A program made the translations under genes and the position numbers. 64,000 bases of DNA from an uncultured Eubacteriales bacterium (GTDB lineage Bacteria; Bacillota; Clostridia; Oscillospirales; Acutalibacteraceae), in assembly GCA_900314355.1 (NCBI GenBank), contig OMUY01000005.1:1-64000 (forward strand). Direction: 5' to 3'. Below are positions 48,457 to 57,516 of the stretch, piece after piece. Each line of letters opens with the position of its first letter. Position 1 is the stretch's first letter. Under the pieces are notes generated by a model. The model did not search any database and was not told the origin of the DNA. It worked only from the letters and a program-made list of their open reading frames with translations.

Positions 48457-48565
48457 TATTTAATTCACACAGACAATTTTCAAATTGATTTAAATAATAC
48501 TATTAAGCGGGGAAGAAAGACCTTCTCCGCTCAGGAACTTTTTTTTAAAAAATCAAGCTCTAACA

Positions 48566-48585
48566 GCCCGAAAAATCATTCGGGC
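48566..48585 (-). terminator. Hairpin downstream of rpmF
   Basis: GCCCGAA pairs with TTCGGGC around a 6-nt loop, 10 nt past the rpmF stop. The U tract is weak. A second stem, AGCGGGGAAG / CTTCTCCGCT (about 48507-48532), lies further down. Either may end the yceD-rpmF transcript. Confidence 0.55.
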
Positions 48586-48594
48586 GAAAAGCAG

Positions 48595-48780
48595 TCAGCT
48601 TTCTTCTATTTCAAATACCTGTCTGCCTTTGTAATATCCGCACATTCTGCATACTCTGTGAGCCTGCATATATTCACCGCAGTTGGGGCATCTGACAAGC
48701 TCGGGAGCGGACATCTTCCATACGTTCGAACGTCTCTTATCTCTTCTGGCATGAGAAACTCTTCTCTTAGGTACAGCCAT
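48595..48780 (-). CDS. rpmF: Ribosomal protein L32
   Basis: A 61-residue L32 starting AVPKRRVSHARRDKRRSN. The zinc-ribbon cysteines CPNC and CRMC are present, so this is the zinc-binding form. It follows yceD by 43 nt, the usual Firmicute pairing. Confidence 0.97.
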   Translation of the reverse strand: MAVPKRRVSHARRDKRRSNVWKMSAPELVRCPNCGEYMQAHRVCRMCGYYKGRQVFEIEES

Positions 48781-48823
48781 TTTATTTACCTCCGTATATT
48801 CAAAAATAGATATTAATGCGTTA

Positions 48824-49303
48824 TTATTCTTCGTCCGTCAAAAGACTTTGAAGCTTTTCAAGTCTCGGGTCAATGTCCGCGGGACAACCGCACGGGCCCA
48901 AGTTCAAATTCTTTCCGCATTTCGGACAAAGTCCCTTGCAGTCTTCCCTGCACAGGAATCTGTAAGGAAGAGAAAGCGAAATATCTTCGCAGATAAGCTC
49001 TTCCGGATTGAAAACACCGCCTTCAACGGGAATGTAAAGGTCATCGTCATCGCCGCAGTCTGTTTTGACTAAATAATGCTCGATATCGATGCTTTCTTTT
49101 CTCTCAATCGGTTCAAGACACCTTGCGCACTCGGTTTTAATCGTGAAACCGGCTTTTCCCGAAAATTTCACAAGACCGGCCGCGCTTGAAATGCTGCCTT
49201 CAAATTCAACTGACCCCGGAATCACATCGGAAGATATGTCAAATTTAAGCCTTAAATCTCTGCGGATGTCCGAACTATAGAAATCATATAAGTTGACGGT
49301 CAT
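48824..49303 (-). CDS. YceD-family protein (DUF177)
   Basis: A 159-residue protein with the family CxRC-type motif (ECARCLEP, about residue 59) and a C-terminal Cys-rich end (CREDCKGLCPKCGKNL and GPCGC) that likely binds zinc. In bacteria it is linked with 23S rRNA handling and is encoded with rpmF. Its exact reaction is not known. Confidence 0.9.
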   Translation of the reverse strand: MTVNLYDFYSSDIRRDLRLKFDISSDVIPGSVEFEGSISSAAGLVKFSGKAGFTIKTECARCLEPIERKESIDIEHYLVKTDCGDDDDLYIPVEGGVFNPEELICEDISLSLPYRFLCREDCKGLCPKCGKNLNLGPCGCPADIDPRLEKLQSLLTDEE

Positions 49304-49455
49304 TTCTCGCCCCTTGACAAGCGTTTTATATTATAGCTTTTAAAATCGGTTTTGTCAACAAACATATTTAAATAATCCGGAGTAAAATGACGAAATCGGG
49401 TTAGAAATAAAACTCAAACGTCTGATATACTCCGGACAAAACAATCAGCTGTCAA

Positions 49456-49875
49456 TCAGTTTTTAAATTCGCAAACCTGAGCCGCGTCGGCAGGTATATT
49501 CTCCTTCTCCGTTGAGATTGTGAACACGAAATCGGTTCCGCTCTTTTCTGAAAGAGAAGCGACCTTTTTGAGGAATTCGCCGAGTTCTTTGTAATCTCTG
49601 GAACCTATTCTTAAAGTGGCGTCGCATAAAATGTCGGTAATATCGTGATCGCCGGCGCAAAGACCGCAGAGAAGTCCGTAAAATGCGTCAAATCCGGAAA
49701 TGCCGTACTGGTCCGCAGTAACAAGTCTGACTCTGTAGGTAACCGAATTTCTGAGAGTTCCGGCCTTGTCGACACAGACTACATGTCCTGCGCTCTTTTT
49801 GTAAGCGGAATCGATCATCTCTATAAGCTGTGTTGTTTTTCCCGAGCCTCTGGGGCCTGTAAGCAATGATACCAT
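49456..49875 (-). CDS. Small P-loop ATPase of unknown function
   Basis: A 139-residue protein with a clean Walker A at the N-terminus (GPRGSGKTT, about 7-15). A possible Walker B strand is FVFTIST (about 115-121), without the usual Asp-Glu, and TLRIGSRDYKELGEFL lies between. It looks like a thin AAA/kinase-like core lacking a lid or sensor region. It stands alone between yceD and pgi. I recognise no named family. Confidence 0.7.
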   Translation of the reverse strand: MVSLLTGPRGSGKTTQLIEMIDSAYKKSAGHVVCVDKAGTLRNSVTYRVRLVTADQYGISGFDAFYGLLCGLCAGDHDITDILCDATLRIGSRDYKELGEFLKKVASLSEKSGTDFVFTISTEKENIPADAAQVCEFKN

Positions 49876-50013
49876 TTGGATAACTCCTTTTTATTAAAAT
49901 TACTCTTAATTCTCAAAATCAAACATCAAAGGAAGGAATAAATTTCCTTTCATGTTTATTTGACAATTATATCAGAAAATCTATATTATTTCAATGCTGA
50001 TACTGAAATTTAA

Positions 50014-51354
50014 TTAAAGTCTCGCCCTCAATTTTTCAGTCTGAGACTCGTATCCCGGTTTGCCGAGAAGCGCGAACATATTTTTCTTATAAGCCTCGAC
50101 TCCCGGCTGGTTGAACGGGTTTACGCCGAGAATATATCCCGAGACGCCGCACGAAAACTCAAGGAAATAAATGAGATAGCCGAGATTTTCCTCGTCCATT
50201 CTGTCAAGCTCCAATATGATATTCGGAACAGAACCGTCTGTATGGGCGAGAATAACGCCCTGAGACGCCGTCTTGTTTACATATGAAAGCTTTCTGCCTG
50301 CAAGGAAATTGAGACCGTCGCCGTTATTTTCCTCTTTTTCGATAGTGATGTCGCATTTGGGCTCTTTGAAGCTTACAAGAGTTTCAAATAAAATTCTCTC
50401 GCCTTCCTGAACGTACTGACCGAGAGAATGAAGGTCGGTTGAATAAATGCCGCTGTACGGGAGTATGCCTTTGTTCTCTTTTCCCTCGCTCTCGCCGAAA
50501 AGCTGCTTGAACCATTCGTTCATCATCGTGTAATCCGGCTCGTAGCATACCATCATTTCGACAAATTTTCCTTTTCTCAAAAGGATATTTCTTATCGCCG
50601 CATATCTGCACGCCTGATTTTTTTCGACGTCCCTTTCTTTCAAGTCATTCATGGCGTCACGCGCGCCCTTCATCAGCTTATCAATATCAATTCCGGCGCA
50701 CGCGATAGGAAGAAGTCCCACGGCTGTCAAAACAGAATATCTGCCGCCTACGTCGTCGGGGATAACAAAAGACTTCCATGAATTTTCGTCGGCTTCCCGT
50801 CTCAATATACCTTTTGATCTGTCTGTCGTGACGTAAATTCTTTCGTTCGCCTGCTTCTCGCCGTATTTTTCGACGAGCCTGCGTTTGAATATTCTGAATG
50901 CGACGCTCGGTTCTGTCGTAGTGCCTGATTTGGATATGACGTTTACGGAAAAGTCCTTGTCTTTTGTAAGAGACAAAACCTCGGTTATCTCCGTCGGCGA
51001 AAGGCTGTTGCCCAAAAAGAATATCTGCGGTTTTGCGCCGGGCAGAAGATTGTAGTTTTTGGATTTGCAGAACTCAATAACTGCTCTCGCGCCGAGGTAA
51101 GAACCTCCTATTCCTATCACGATGAGTATATCGGAATCATTCCTGATTTTTTCCGCCGCAGCTTTGATTTCGGCAAATTCCTTTTTGTCGTAGTCCTCCG
51201 GAAGCGTGCGCCATCCGTGAAAATCATTTCCGGGAGCTGACGACTTGTTTTCATAGAAAAAACTCAGCGCCTTTTCTGTCTCCGGCTTTAATTTTCCGAG
51301 ATCTTCCCCGCTTACGAAACCTTCAAGGTATTTCGTATTTAATTTAAGACTCAT
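50014..51354 (-). CDS. pgi: Glucose-6-phosphate isomerase
   Basis: A 446-residue enzyme of the Bacillus-type short Pgi. GIGGSYLGARAV binds the sugar phosphate. VISKSGTTTEP and GESEGKENKGILP include active-site residues, and the C-terminal GVNPFNQPGVEAYK is the PGI signature. It is encoded alone, after the feo operon terminator. Confidence 0.97.
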   Translation of the reverse strand: MSLKLNTKYLEGFVSGEDLGKLKPETEKALSFFYENKSSAPGNDFHGWRTLPEDYDKKEFAEIKAAAEKIRNDSDILIVIGIGGSYLGARAVIEFCKSKNYNLLPGAKPQIFFLGNSLSPTEITEVLSLTKDKDFSVNVISKSGTTTEPSVAFRIFKRRLVEKYGEKQANERIYVTTDRSKGILRREADENSWKSFVIPDDVGGRYSVLTAVGLLPIACAGIDIDKLMKGARDAMNDLKERDVEKNQACRYAAIRNILLRKGKFVEMMVCYEPDYTMMNEWFKQLFGESEGKENKGILPYSGIYSTDLHSLGQYVQEGERILFETLVSFKEPKCDITIEKEENNGDGLNFLAGRKLSYVNKTASQGVILAHTDGSVPNIILELDRMDEENLGYLIYFLEFSCGVSGYILGVNPFNQPGVEAYKKNMFALLGKPGYESQTEKLRARL

Positions 51355-51570
51355 GATATTTTTCCTCTTCCCTTGAAAAATTTTTTCTTTTCATTTTATC
51401 TTTATTTCTCATAATTTCAGAAGTTTATTATATATTAGTTCTTAAAATTTATCAAGCCTTTAAAAGCAAATAGAATATTAAAACAAGCGGCTCTGTTTTC
51501 GGCAGGCTTAAAAATTTTATTCCGACTGAGAAATCAAATTTTTTTCATGTTAATTTTTTTTAAAAACATT

Positions 51571-51601
51571 CTGCCCTCCTCCTTTTTGCGGAAGAGGACA
51601 G
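51571..51601 (-). terminator. Terminator of the feo operon
   Basis: A 12-bp stem (51571-51582 with 51590-51601, two G-U) with a 7-nt loop, then AATGTTTTT on the minus strand, 41 nt past the last feo gene. The rest of 51355-51641 shows nothing further. Confidence 0.75.
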
Positions 51602-51641
51602 ATGTCTGAATTTATACCGGGAAAAGATTATAAGCAATAAA

Positions 51642-51869
51642 TTACTCGCCCTTTTTGACTGAAGAATCTGAATTTAAATTCGGATGACATACATTTGAAT
51701 AAGGACAGCCGGAACAGCTTGAACCGGATTGACAGGAACCTCCCGGTTTGCCTCCTTTTTTGCCCCGTGAAACATAAGGTTTTAAAACGGATCTTACAAG
51801 GAAGAAAATCAGAAGCGCGACCAAAAGGGCGGCAATAATTGTTCCGATATTTGAAATTATCCAAGACAT
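51642..51869 (-). CDS. FeoB-associated Cys-rich membrane protein (FeoC-like)
   Basis: A 75-residue protein with one N-terminal transmembrane helix (about 3-26), a basic stretch, and a Cys-rich tail with CQSGSSCSGCPYSNVC. This is the PF12669-type partner that follows feoB in many Clostridia. A GTG start at 51878 is possible, but GGAGG is better spaced for the ATG at 51869. It is the last gene of the feo cluster. Confidence 0.88.
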   Translation of the reverse strand: MSWIISNIGTIIAALLVALLIFFLVRSVLKPYVSRGKKGGKPGGSCQSGSSCSGCPYSNVCHPNLNSDSSVKKGE

Positions 51870-51907
51870 ATCAAACACCTCCGAATCAATTTTTGTTTTT
51901 TACCTTT

Positions 51908-54352
51908 TCAGACCTTGACTTTTTCAGTCAGAGTATTTGACGGAATGTATTTTTTTACAAACAGCATATAGATGAATGCAAGCAAAACAGCTACGGCGCA
52001 GACGAAGAAAATCCACTGAACGCCTGTTTCTCTTCCGGAGAACACAGAACCGAACTGATAAACCATAAGCGAAAGAGCGTAAGCGTAGCCGCATTCGTAG
52101 CCTATTGCTCTCCATGTCCATTTTCTGGAGTTCATCTCTCTCTTGATAGCGCCGATAGCGGCGAAGCAAGGCGCGCAGAGAAGATTGAATATCATGAACG
52201 AGAAGCCCTGAAGCGCCGTCATACCTTCAAAATCAAGTATTCCGAATACGCCAACAACGTTCTCTTTGGCGACAAGTCCCATTACCGTGGCTATTGTGGC
52301 TCTGATATTGTCAAATCCGAGAGGATAGAATATCCATTTGACAACGTTGCCTATATATCCCAAAACTGTTGTCTCAAGTCCCGAATCGGCAAGAGCCGCG
52401 TCCCAGCCGAACGTTCCGTTCTCTCTTACTCCGAATGTTGTTCCTATCCATACGACTATGGTTGAAAGAAGGATTATCGTGCCGGCCTTTTTTATGAATG
52501 ACCATCCGCGTTCCCACATTGACCTTAGAAGATTGCCGAGCGTCGGCCAATGGTAAGCGGGAAGTTCCATAACGAACGGAGCCGGATCGCCTGCGAACCA
52601 TTTAGTCTTTTTAAGCATTATTCCGGAAATAATTATCGACGCGATACCTATGAAGTAGCATGACGGCGCAATGTACCATTTATTATTGAAAAGCGCGGCT
52701 GTGACAAGGGCGATGATGGGAAGTTTTGCTCCGCACGGCATGAAGGTAGTCGTCATAATGGTCATTCGCCTGTCTCGCTCGTTTTCTATTGTCCTTGAAG
52801 CCATAACTCCGGGAACTCCGCATCCTGTCGCGATAAGCATCGGGATGAATGATTTTCCCGAAAGACCGAACCTTCTGAATATCTTATCGAGGACGAATGC
52901 GACTCTTGACATATAACCGCACGCCTCAAGGAAAGCAAGAAGGAAGAAAAGCACGAACATCTGAGGAACAAATCCCAGAACAGCGCCGACGCCGCCGACA
53001 ATACCTTTGATGACAAGCGATTTTATAAACGCGTTAGTCATATGAGTCGCATCAAACAGCTTTTCAAAAAGAACGGGAACGCCGGGAATCCATATTCCGC
53101 CTCTTTCAGACGTATCTGAAGGATCGGGGCAATTATCCGACGCGAGGGCTTTGTCGTATGTGTCGCCGAGCGAATATCCTTCCTCGTCAAGTTTTGACGC
53201 GTATGTGCCGTAGGCCTCGTCAAACGCGCTGTAATCCTCGTCGTCTATCGCGGTCTTGAGCTTATCCGCGCCCGTTACTCCGGCTTTCGCGGCGGCGTCT
53301 ACAGTCTTTACCATGCTGTCTGTCCAGATATTCGCCTTATAATAATCCGTCATCTCCTCGGTATAAGCAGCTCTGCCTATTCCGAAAAGATAATATCCGT
53401 CGCCAAAAAACTGATCGTTTGTAAAATCCGTGGCGAGTCCGCCTACCGTTGAAATGGAAATATAGTAGACAAGGAACATAATTACCACGAAAATAGGAAG
53501 AGCCGCCCATCTGTTTGTGACTACCTTGTCTATTTTATCGGATGTGCTGAGCTGACCTTTATTTTTCTTTTTATAGCATCCCTTTATTACATCGGCTATG
53601 TAAAGATATCTTTCGTTTGTTATAATCGACTCGGCGTCGTCGTCAAGCTCCTCTTCTGCCGCCTTGATATCTTTCTCCACATGTTCCCTTACGTCTTTAG
53701 GAACTTTTAATTTTTCAAGTACCTTGTCGTCTCTCTCGAAAACTTTAATCGCGTACCATCTCTGCCGGCTTTCGGGAAGATCATTGACGACAGCTTCCTC
53801 AATGTGGGCAAGAGCGTGCTCGACAGGTCCCGAGAATGTGTGATAAGGTATTCTTCTGCCCTCTTTCGCGGCGTCGACAGCGGCCTTTGCGGCCTCTTCT
53901 ATTCCTGTTCCTTTAAGAGCGGAAATCTCAACTACTTTGCAGCCGAGTTCTCTTCCGAGCTCCTCCGTGTTAATCTTGTCGCCGTTTTTCCTGACGACGT
54001 CCATCATGTTAATGGCTATTACTACGGGAACGCCGACCTCGATAAGCTGTGTAGTGAGGTATAGGTTTCTTTCAAGGTTTGTTCCGTCGACAATATTCAA
54101 AATCGCGTCGGGTTTTTCATCCAATATGTAATTTCTCGCCACTACCTCTTCAAGGGTATACGGGGAAAGCGAATAAATTCCGGGAAGGTCGGTAATCGTT
54201 ACTCCTTCGTATTTTCTAAGCTTTCCCTCTTTTTTCTCAACCGTAACACCCGGCCAGTTTCCGACGAACTGGTTGGCGCCCGTCAAAGCGTTGAACAAAG
54301 TGGTTTTACCGCTGTTCGGGTTGCCCGCCAAAGCAATTTTAATTTCACTCAT
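51908..54352 (-). CDS. feoB: Ferrous iron transporter FeoB with a large extracytoplasmic insertion
   Basis: An 814-residue iron transporter. The cytoplasmic G-domain has G1 GNPNSGKT (10-17), G3 DLPG (55-58) and G4 NMMD (115-118), followed by the GDI domain. The transmembrane part begins near residue 280, with the Gate motifs around GCGVPGVMASR (about 510-520). Between the first membrane helix (STVGG, 301) and IPGVP (422) is a hydrophilic region of about 115 residues, much longer than in E. coli FeoB. It includes DKLKTAIDDEDYSAF and a Tyr-rich helix. AAGAGGT lies rather far upstream of the ATG. Confidence 0.97.
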   Translation of the reverse strand: MSEIKIALAGNPNSGKTTLFNALTGANQFVGNWPGVTVEKKEGKLRKYEGVTITDLPGIYSLSPYTLEEVVARNYILDEKPDAILNIVDGTNLERNLYLTTQLIEVGVPVVIAINMMDVVRKNGDKINTEELGRELGCKVVEISALKGTGIEEAAKAAVDAAKEGRRIPYHTFSGPVEHALAHIEEAVVNDLPESRQRWYAIKVFERDDKVLEKLKVPKDVREHVEKDIKAAEEELDDDAESIITNERYLYIADVIKGCYKKKNKGQLSTSDKIDKVVTNRWAALPIFVVIMFLVYYISISTVGGLATDFTNDQFFGDGYYLFGIGRAAYTEEMTDYYKANIWTDSMVKTVDAAAKAGVTGADKLKTAIDDEDYSAFDEAYGTYASKLDEEGYSLGDTYDKALASDNCPDPSDTSERGGIWIPGVPVLFEKLFDATHMTNAFIKSLVIKGIVGGVGAVLGFVPQMFVLFFLLAFLEACGYMSRVAFVLDKIFRRFGLSGKSFIPMLIATGCGVPGVMASRTIENERDRRMTIMTTTFMPCGAKLPIIALVTAALFNNKWYIAPSCYFIGIASIIISGIMLKKTKWFAGDPAPFVMELPAYHWPTLGNLLRSMWERGWSFIKKAGTIILLSTIVVWIGTTFGVRENGTFGWDAALADSGLETTVLGYIGNVVKWIFYPLGFDNIRATIATVMGLVAKENVVGVFGILDFEGMTALQGFSFMIFNLLCAPCFAAIGAIKREMNSRKWTWRAIGYECGYAYALSLMVYQFGSVFSGRETGVQWIFFVCAVAVLLAFIYMLFVKKYIPSNTLTEKVKV

Positions 54353-54410
54353 AAAATTTTATTATACCTCTTTCCTTTATCCCCGCAGGCTTATCAGCCA
54401 TCGGACAATA

Positions 54411-54440
54411 TTGTTAGTTTAGACTAACTGAATGTTCAAA
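54411..54440 (-). promoter_or_regulatory. feoB promoter with iron-type operator
   Basis: GTTAG-N6-CTAAC at 54413-54428. On the minus strand TTGAAC, 5 nt, operator and TAACAA follow, the same arrangement (17-nt spacer, operator starting 5 nt after -35) as the small transcript at 40110. Confidence 0.72.
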
Positions 54441-54517
54441 AAAAAAATTCTCCTCAACCTTTTTCTACACACGATGATTTGAAATTTTTTTCATTGAAAA
54501 ATCAAAATAAGATTTTA

Positions 54518-54748
54518 TCAGCCCGAAATTATCTCGGTTTCTATCATCTGACCGTCTTCTTTTCTTACCGACAGTTCATATCCTCTTACCGTAAGCTCTA
54601 CGGGATCTCCGAGCGGAGCGACTTTTCTGATATGCAGCTCTACTCCTTTCGTGATGCCCATGTCCATTATCCTTCTTTTTATCGCGCCCTCTCCGCTGAT
54701 TTTGATAACTTTCAGTGTCTGACCGGGCTTTGAATCCTTCAATGTCAT
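54518..54748 (-). CDS. feoA: FeoA-family SH3-like protein
   Basis: A 76-residue FeoA domain protein. MTLKDSKPGQTLKVIKISG, RRIMDMGITKGVEL and the C-terminal VTVRGYELSVRKED-like end match FeoA, which helps FeoB work. A second feoA lies 41 nt upstream. This one has its own ribosome site. Confidence 0.93.
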   Translation of the reverse strand: MTLKDSKPGQTLKVIKISGEGAIKRRIMDMGITKGVELHIRKVAPLGDPVELTVRGYELSVRKEDGQMIETEIISG

Positions 54749-54788
54749 AAATTTTCCTCCTATAAATCGGCACTAATAATAAATATAT

Positions 54789-55001
54789 TTATACCATTAT
54801 TTTACTTGCGAGCTTTTCGTCGATGGCTATTCTCGTCTCCTTAACGTTGACTATTATATTCCCGCCCATTCTCGAAATAATCCTGACGTCTCCGCCGACG
54901 ACAAAACCGAGGTTTTCAAGGTGACGTCTTACATCGGGCGAACCGCCTATATGCTTGATAACGTTTTCTTCTTCATCATTCGCAAGCGGCAACGGCATCA
55001 T
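54789..55001 (-). CDS. feoA: FeoA-family SH3-like protein, first copy
   Basis: A 70-residue FeoA domain protein with LPLANDEEENVIKHIGG, RHLENLGFVVGGDV and NIIVNVKETRIAID as family features. GGAGG sits 7 nt before the ATG. It is the first gene of the feo cluster. Two different FeoA proteins are common in Clostridia. Confidence 0.92.
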   Translation of the reverse strand: MMPLPLANDEEENVIKHIGGSPDVRRHLENLGFVVGGDVRIISRMGGNIIVNVKETRIAIDEKLASKIMV

Positions 55002-55056
55002 ATGAATTCCTCCCGAACATATATTTTTGAGTTAGCTTTCGCTTACTTTCATAATT

Positions 55057-55085
55057 ATTATAGTTAGTTATGTCTAACTTGTCAA
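55057..55085 (-). promoter_or_regulatory. feoA promoter with operator filling the spacer
   Basis: A perfect consensus promoter on the minus strand: TTGACA (55085-55080), 17-nt spacer and TATAAT (55062-55057). The spacer is one base plus GTTAG-N6-CTAAC (55063-55078), so a bound repressor would block polymerase entirely. Confidence 0.85.
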
Positions 55086-55147
55086 GTCCGAAATTAAAAA
55101 AATTTAAATCGTTGAACAGCGGCCGAACATGTTCTGCGGCACAAAAA

Positions 55148-55175
55148 ACCGCCCTTTCATTTTTGAAAGAGCGGT
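55148..55175 (-). terminator. Terminator of the GH78 gene
   Basis: An 11-bp stem with one mismatch (ACCGCCCTTTC / GAAAGAGCGGT) and a 6-nt loop, then TTTTTTGT on the minus strand, 18 nt past the stop. Confidence 0.85.
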
Positions 55176-55193
55176 ATCAAAAGTTATTACCTG

Positions 55194-57380
55194 TTATTTC
55201 AGACTGAATATCTTTACAAATTCTCCCGGTTCAAGATCTATTCTTTCGCCATTTAGGTAAAGTTCGGCTTTTACGCCGGCAGGAACCGAACATTCATATC
55301 TGACCGTATTGTCGTCGATAAATTTCCAATATGATGTAACGACGCCCGACCTCGTGTCTATTCTCGCCTTCGCAAAGCCGAGTTCGGCGGAAAAATGCGG
55401 TCGGAAAATTACGTGTTTATAAGCCGGGCAATCCTCGTCGTAATTTATTCCGGCAATACCCGTATACATCCATTCGGCTACGGAGCCGTAGGCGTAATGG
55501 TTGAACGAATTCATTCCTACGTCGGCAAATTCTCCGTCCTCGTGTATTCCGTTCCATCTTTCCCAGATTGTCGTAGCGCCTTTCAAAACGGGATAGAGCC
55601 AAGAAGGATATTCTTTTCTCGTTAAAAGAGCGAAAGCTATATCTGCTCTGCCGATTTTTTCAAGAGTCGGAAGAAGTATGGGCGTGCCGACAAACCCTGT
55701 TTTAAGATGACCGCATGAAAGAATATCGGTAACTAAAATCGCGGCCTCCCTTTCTGGCTTATATGAAAGGTCGAAATTAATGGCAAGGCAGCAAGCAGTC
55801 TGCGTAGTGTACTCAGGTCTGTCGGAAGACAGGAATTTTTCGTTAAACGCCTTTTTGATTTCGGGATAAATTTTTTCAAGATCCGAGACGTCTTCACCGA
55901 TAACTTTTCCCATTTTTATCATTATGCCTACATCGTAAGCGTAATAAGCCGTGGCGATAAGGCTTTTGTCCGTAAGTCCCTCCGAGCTGTCGACTTTTCC
56001 GCCGTCGAGAGCTACCCAGTCGCCGAACTGATGACTTTCTGACCATATATATTTTTCCGAACAGTTTTTCCGGATAAATCCAAGCCATTTTCTCATAGAC
56101 GGGAACATATCTCTGATAATATCCTCGTCGCCGAATGCACAGTACATTCTGTAAGGAATTATTACAACAGAGTCGCCCCAAGCCGCAGAGCCGTATCCGT
56201 CCCATCCGGCAGGAACCACATGAGGTATGGCTCCTTCATCGTCCTGATCCGCCGCCATATCGTGAAGCCATTTTGTGTAGAATTTATCCGTGTCGTAGTT
56301 TATAGACGCGGTCTTTGCAAATATCTGAGCGTCGCCTGTCCAGCCCATCCTCTCGTCTCTCTGAGGACAGTCGGTCGGAACGTCGAGGAAATTTCCTCTC
56401 TGACCCCATACGGCGTTTTCGTAAAGCTGCTGAACAAGTTTATCGCCGCATTGAAATCTTCCCGTGCGCTTCATATCCGAAAATACTGCGCAGGCGGTGA
56501 AATTATCAAGATTTATCTCATCGTCGGAAAAGCCCTCAAGCTTTATATATCTGAATCCCTGATATGTGAAATGAGGTCTGTAGATATGCTCTTCTCCGTC
56601 CGAGACAACTGTTATCAGCTCTTTCGCGCTCCTTAAATTCGCATTGTAAAAATTGCCGTTTTTGTCATTAAATTCGGAGTGGTAAAGCTTATATTCCCGC
56701 CCTTTTTCGGCAGGCACTTTCCACTCGACGTAGCCGGTGACCTCCTGACCGAAATCAATCATTCTGTCGCCTTCCGGCGTTATGATGAGCTTATGAGGCG
56801 CAACTCTCGACTTCACTCTCGCGGTCTCGCCTTCCTGAAAGAGAAGGATGTCTTTTGATACCGGAATTTCTTTTACGTCATATATTTTTTCGTCTTCAAA
56901 ATTGTAATCGTATGTTTCGCCGTCGTAGACAGATGAGAAAAGAATTTTCGTTTTTTTCGCTTTCCAGCTTGAATCGGTGAAAATATCATATTTAGAACCG
57001 TCTCTGCAATTTATCTCTATCGACGCAATTACAGCGTATTCATCGGACTTCAGACAGTCAAGTTCTTCGTTTTTCCTTTTGTGGAATCTTTCGCCGACGC
57101 CGGCGCAGATTTCCACCTTGTTTTTTCCTTTTATCAGAAAATCCGATATATCGTAAGTCTGATACTGAAGTCTGGTCTCGTAAGAAGTCCAGCCGGGAGC
57201 GAGGAAAAAATCTCCCACTCTTTTTCCGTTTATGTACGCTTCGTAAACTCCGAGACACGAAACGGAAATAACGGCGGAGGATACTTCTTTGTCCAAATCA
57301 AATTCTTTAAAGAAAACAGGGCAATTATCGCCCAAATCGGCGTCCTGTCTGATGAAACCGGCATTTTTTATCTTTGACAT
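55194..57380 (-). CDS. Alpha-L-rhamnosidase, GH78 family
   Basis: A 728-residue enzyme that removes terminal alpha-L-rhamnose from plant or bacterial glycans. The N-terminal beta-sandwich contains YEAYINGKRVGDFFLAPGW (about 45-65). The catalytic (alpha/alpha)6 barrel has VPTDCPQRDERMGWTGD (about 335-351), which carries the acidic residues, and the end has a short beta domain. There is no signal peptide, so it works on imported oligosaccharides. GGGAGA fits the ATG at 57380. A ROK regulator and a FucI-like isomerase lie further along the same strand. Confidence 0.93.
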   Translation of the reverse strand: MSKIKNAGFIRQDADLGDNCPVFFKEFDLDKEVSSAVISVSCLGVYEAYINGKRVGDFFLAPGWTSYETRLQYQTYDISDFLIKGKNKVEICAGVGERFHKRKNEELDCLKSDEYAVIASIEINCRDGSKYDIFTDSSWKAKKTKILFSSVYDGETYDYNFEDEKIYDVKEIPVSKDILLFQEGETARVKSRVAPHKLIITPEGDRMIDFGQEVTGYVEWKVPAEKGREYKLYHSEFNDKNGNFYNANLRSAKELITVVSDGEEHIYRPHFTYQGFRYIKLEGFSDDEINLDNFTACAVFSDMKRTGRFQCGDKLVQQLYENAVWGQRGNFLDVPTDCPQRDERMGWTGDAQIFAKTASINYDTDKFYTKWLHDMAADQDDEGAIPHVVPAGWDGYGSAAWGDSVVIIPYRMYCAFGDEDIIRDMFPSMRKWLGFIRKNCSEKYIWSESHQFGDWVALDGGKVDSSEGLTDKSLIATAYYAYDVGIMIKMGKVIGEDVSDLEKIYPEIKKAFNEKFLSSDRPEYTTQTACCLAINFDLSYKPEREAAILVTDILSCGHLKTGFVGTPILLPTLEKIGRADIAFALLTRKEYPSWLYPVLKGATTIWERWNGIHEDGEFADVGMNSFNHYAYGSVAEWMYTGIAGINYDEDCPAYKHVIFRPHFSAELGFAKARIDTRSGVVTSYWKFIDDNTVRYECSVPAGVKAELYLNGERIDLEPGEFVKIFSLK

Positions 57381-57466
57381 AAAATTTTCTCCCACATATC
57401 AAAAACTTTTATTAAAGTCTACCATTTTCAGACAGATAAATCAATAGAAAACTTTAATAAAAAAAT

Positions 57467-57491
57467 CCGCCCGGATTTTGAACGCGAGCGG
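57467..57491 (-). terminator. Terminator of the secreted hydrolase gene
   Basis: CCGCTCG pairs with CGGGCGG (one G-U) on the minus strand, followed by ATTTTTTTATT, 26 nt past the stop. Confidence 0.75.
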
Positions 57492-57516
57492 AAAATTATT
57501 CTGTCACCTGAAAAAA

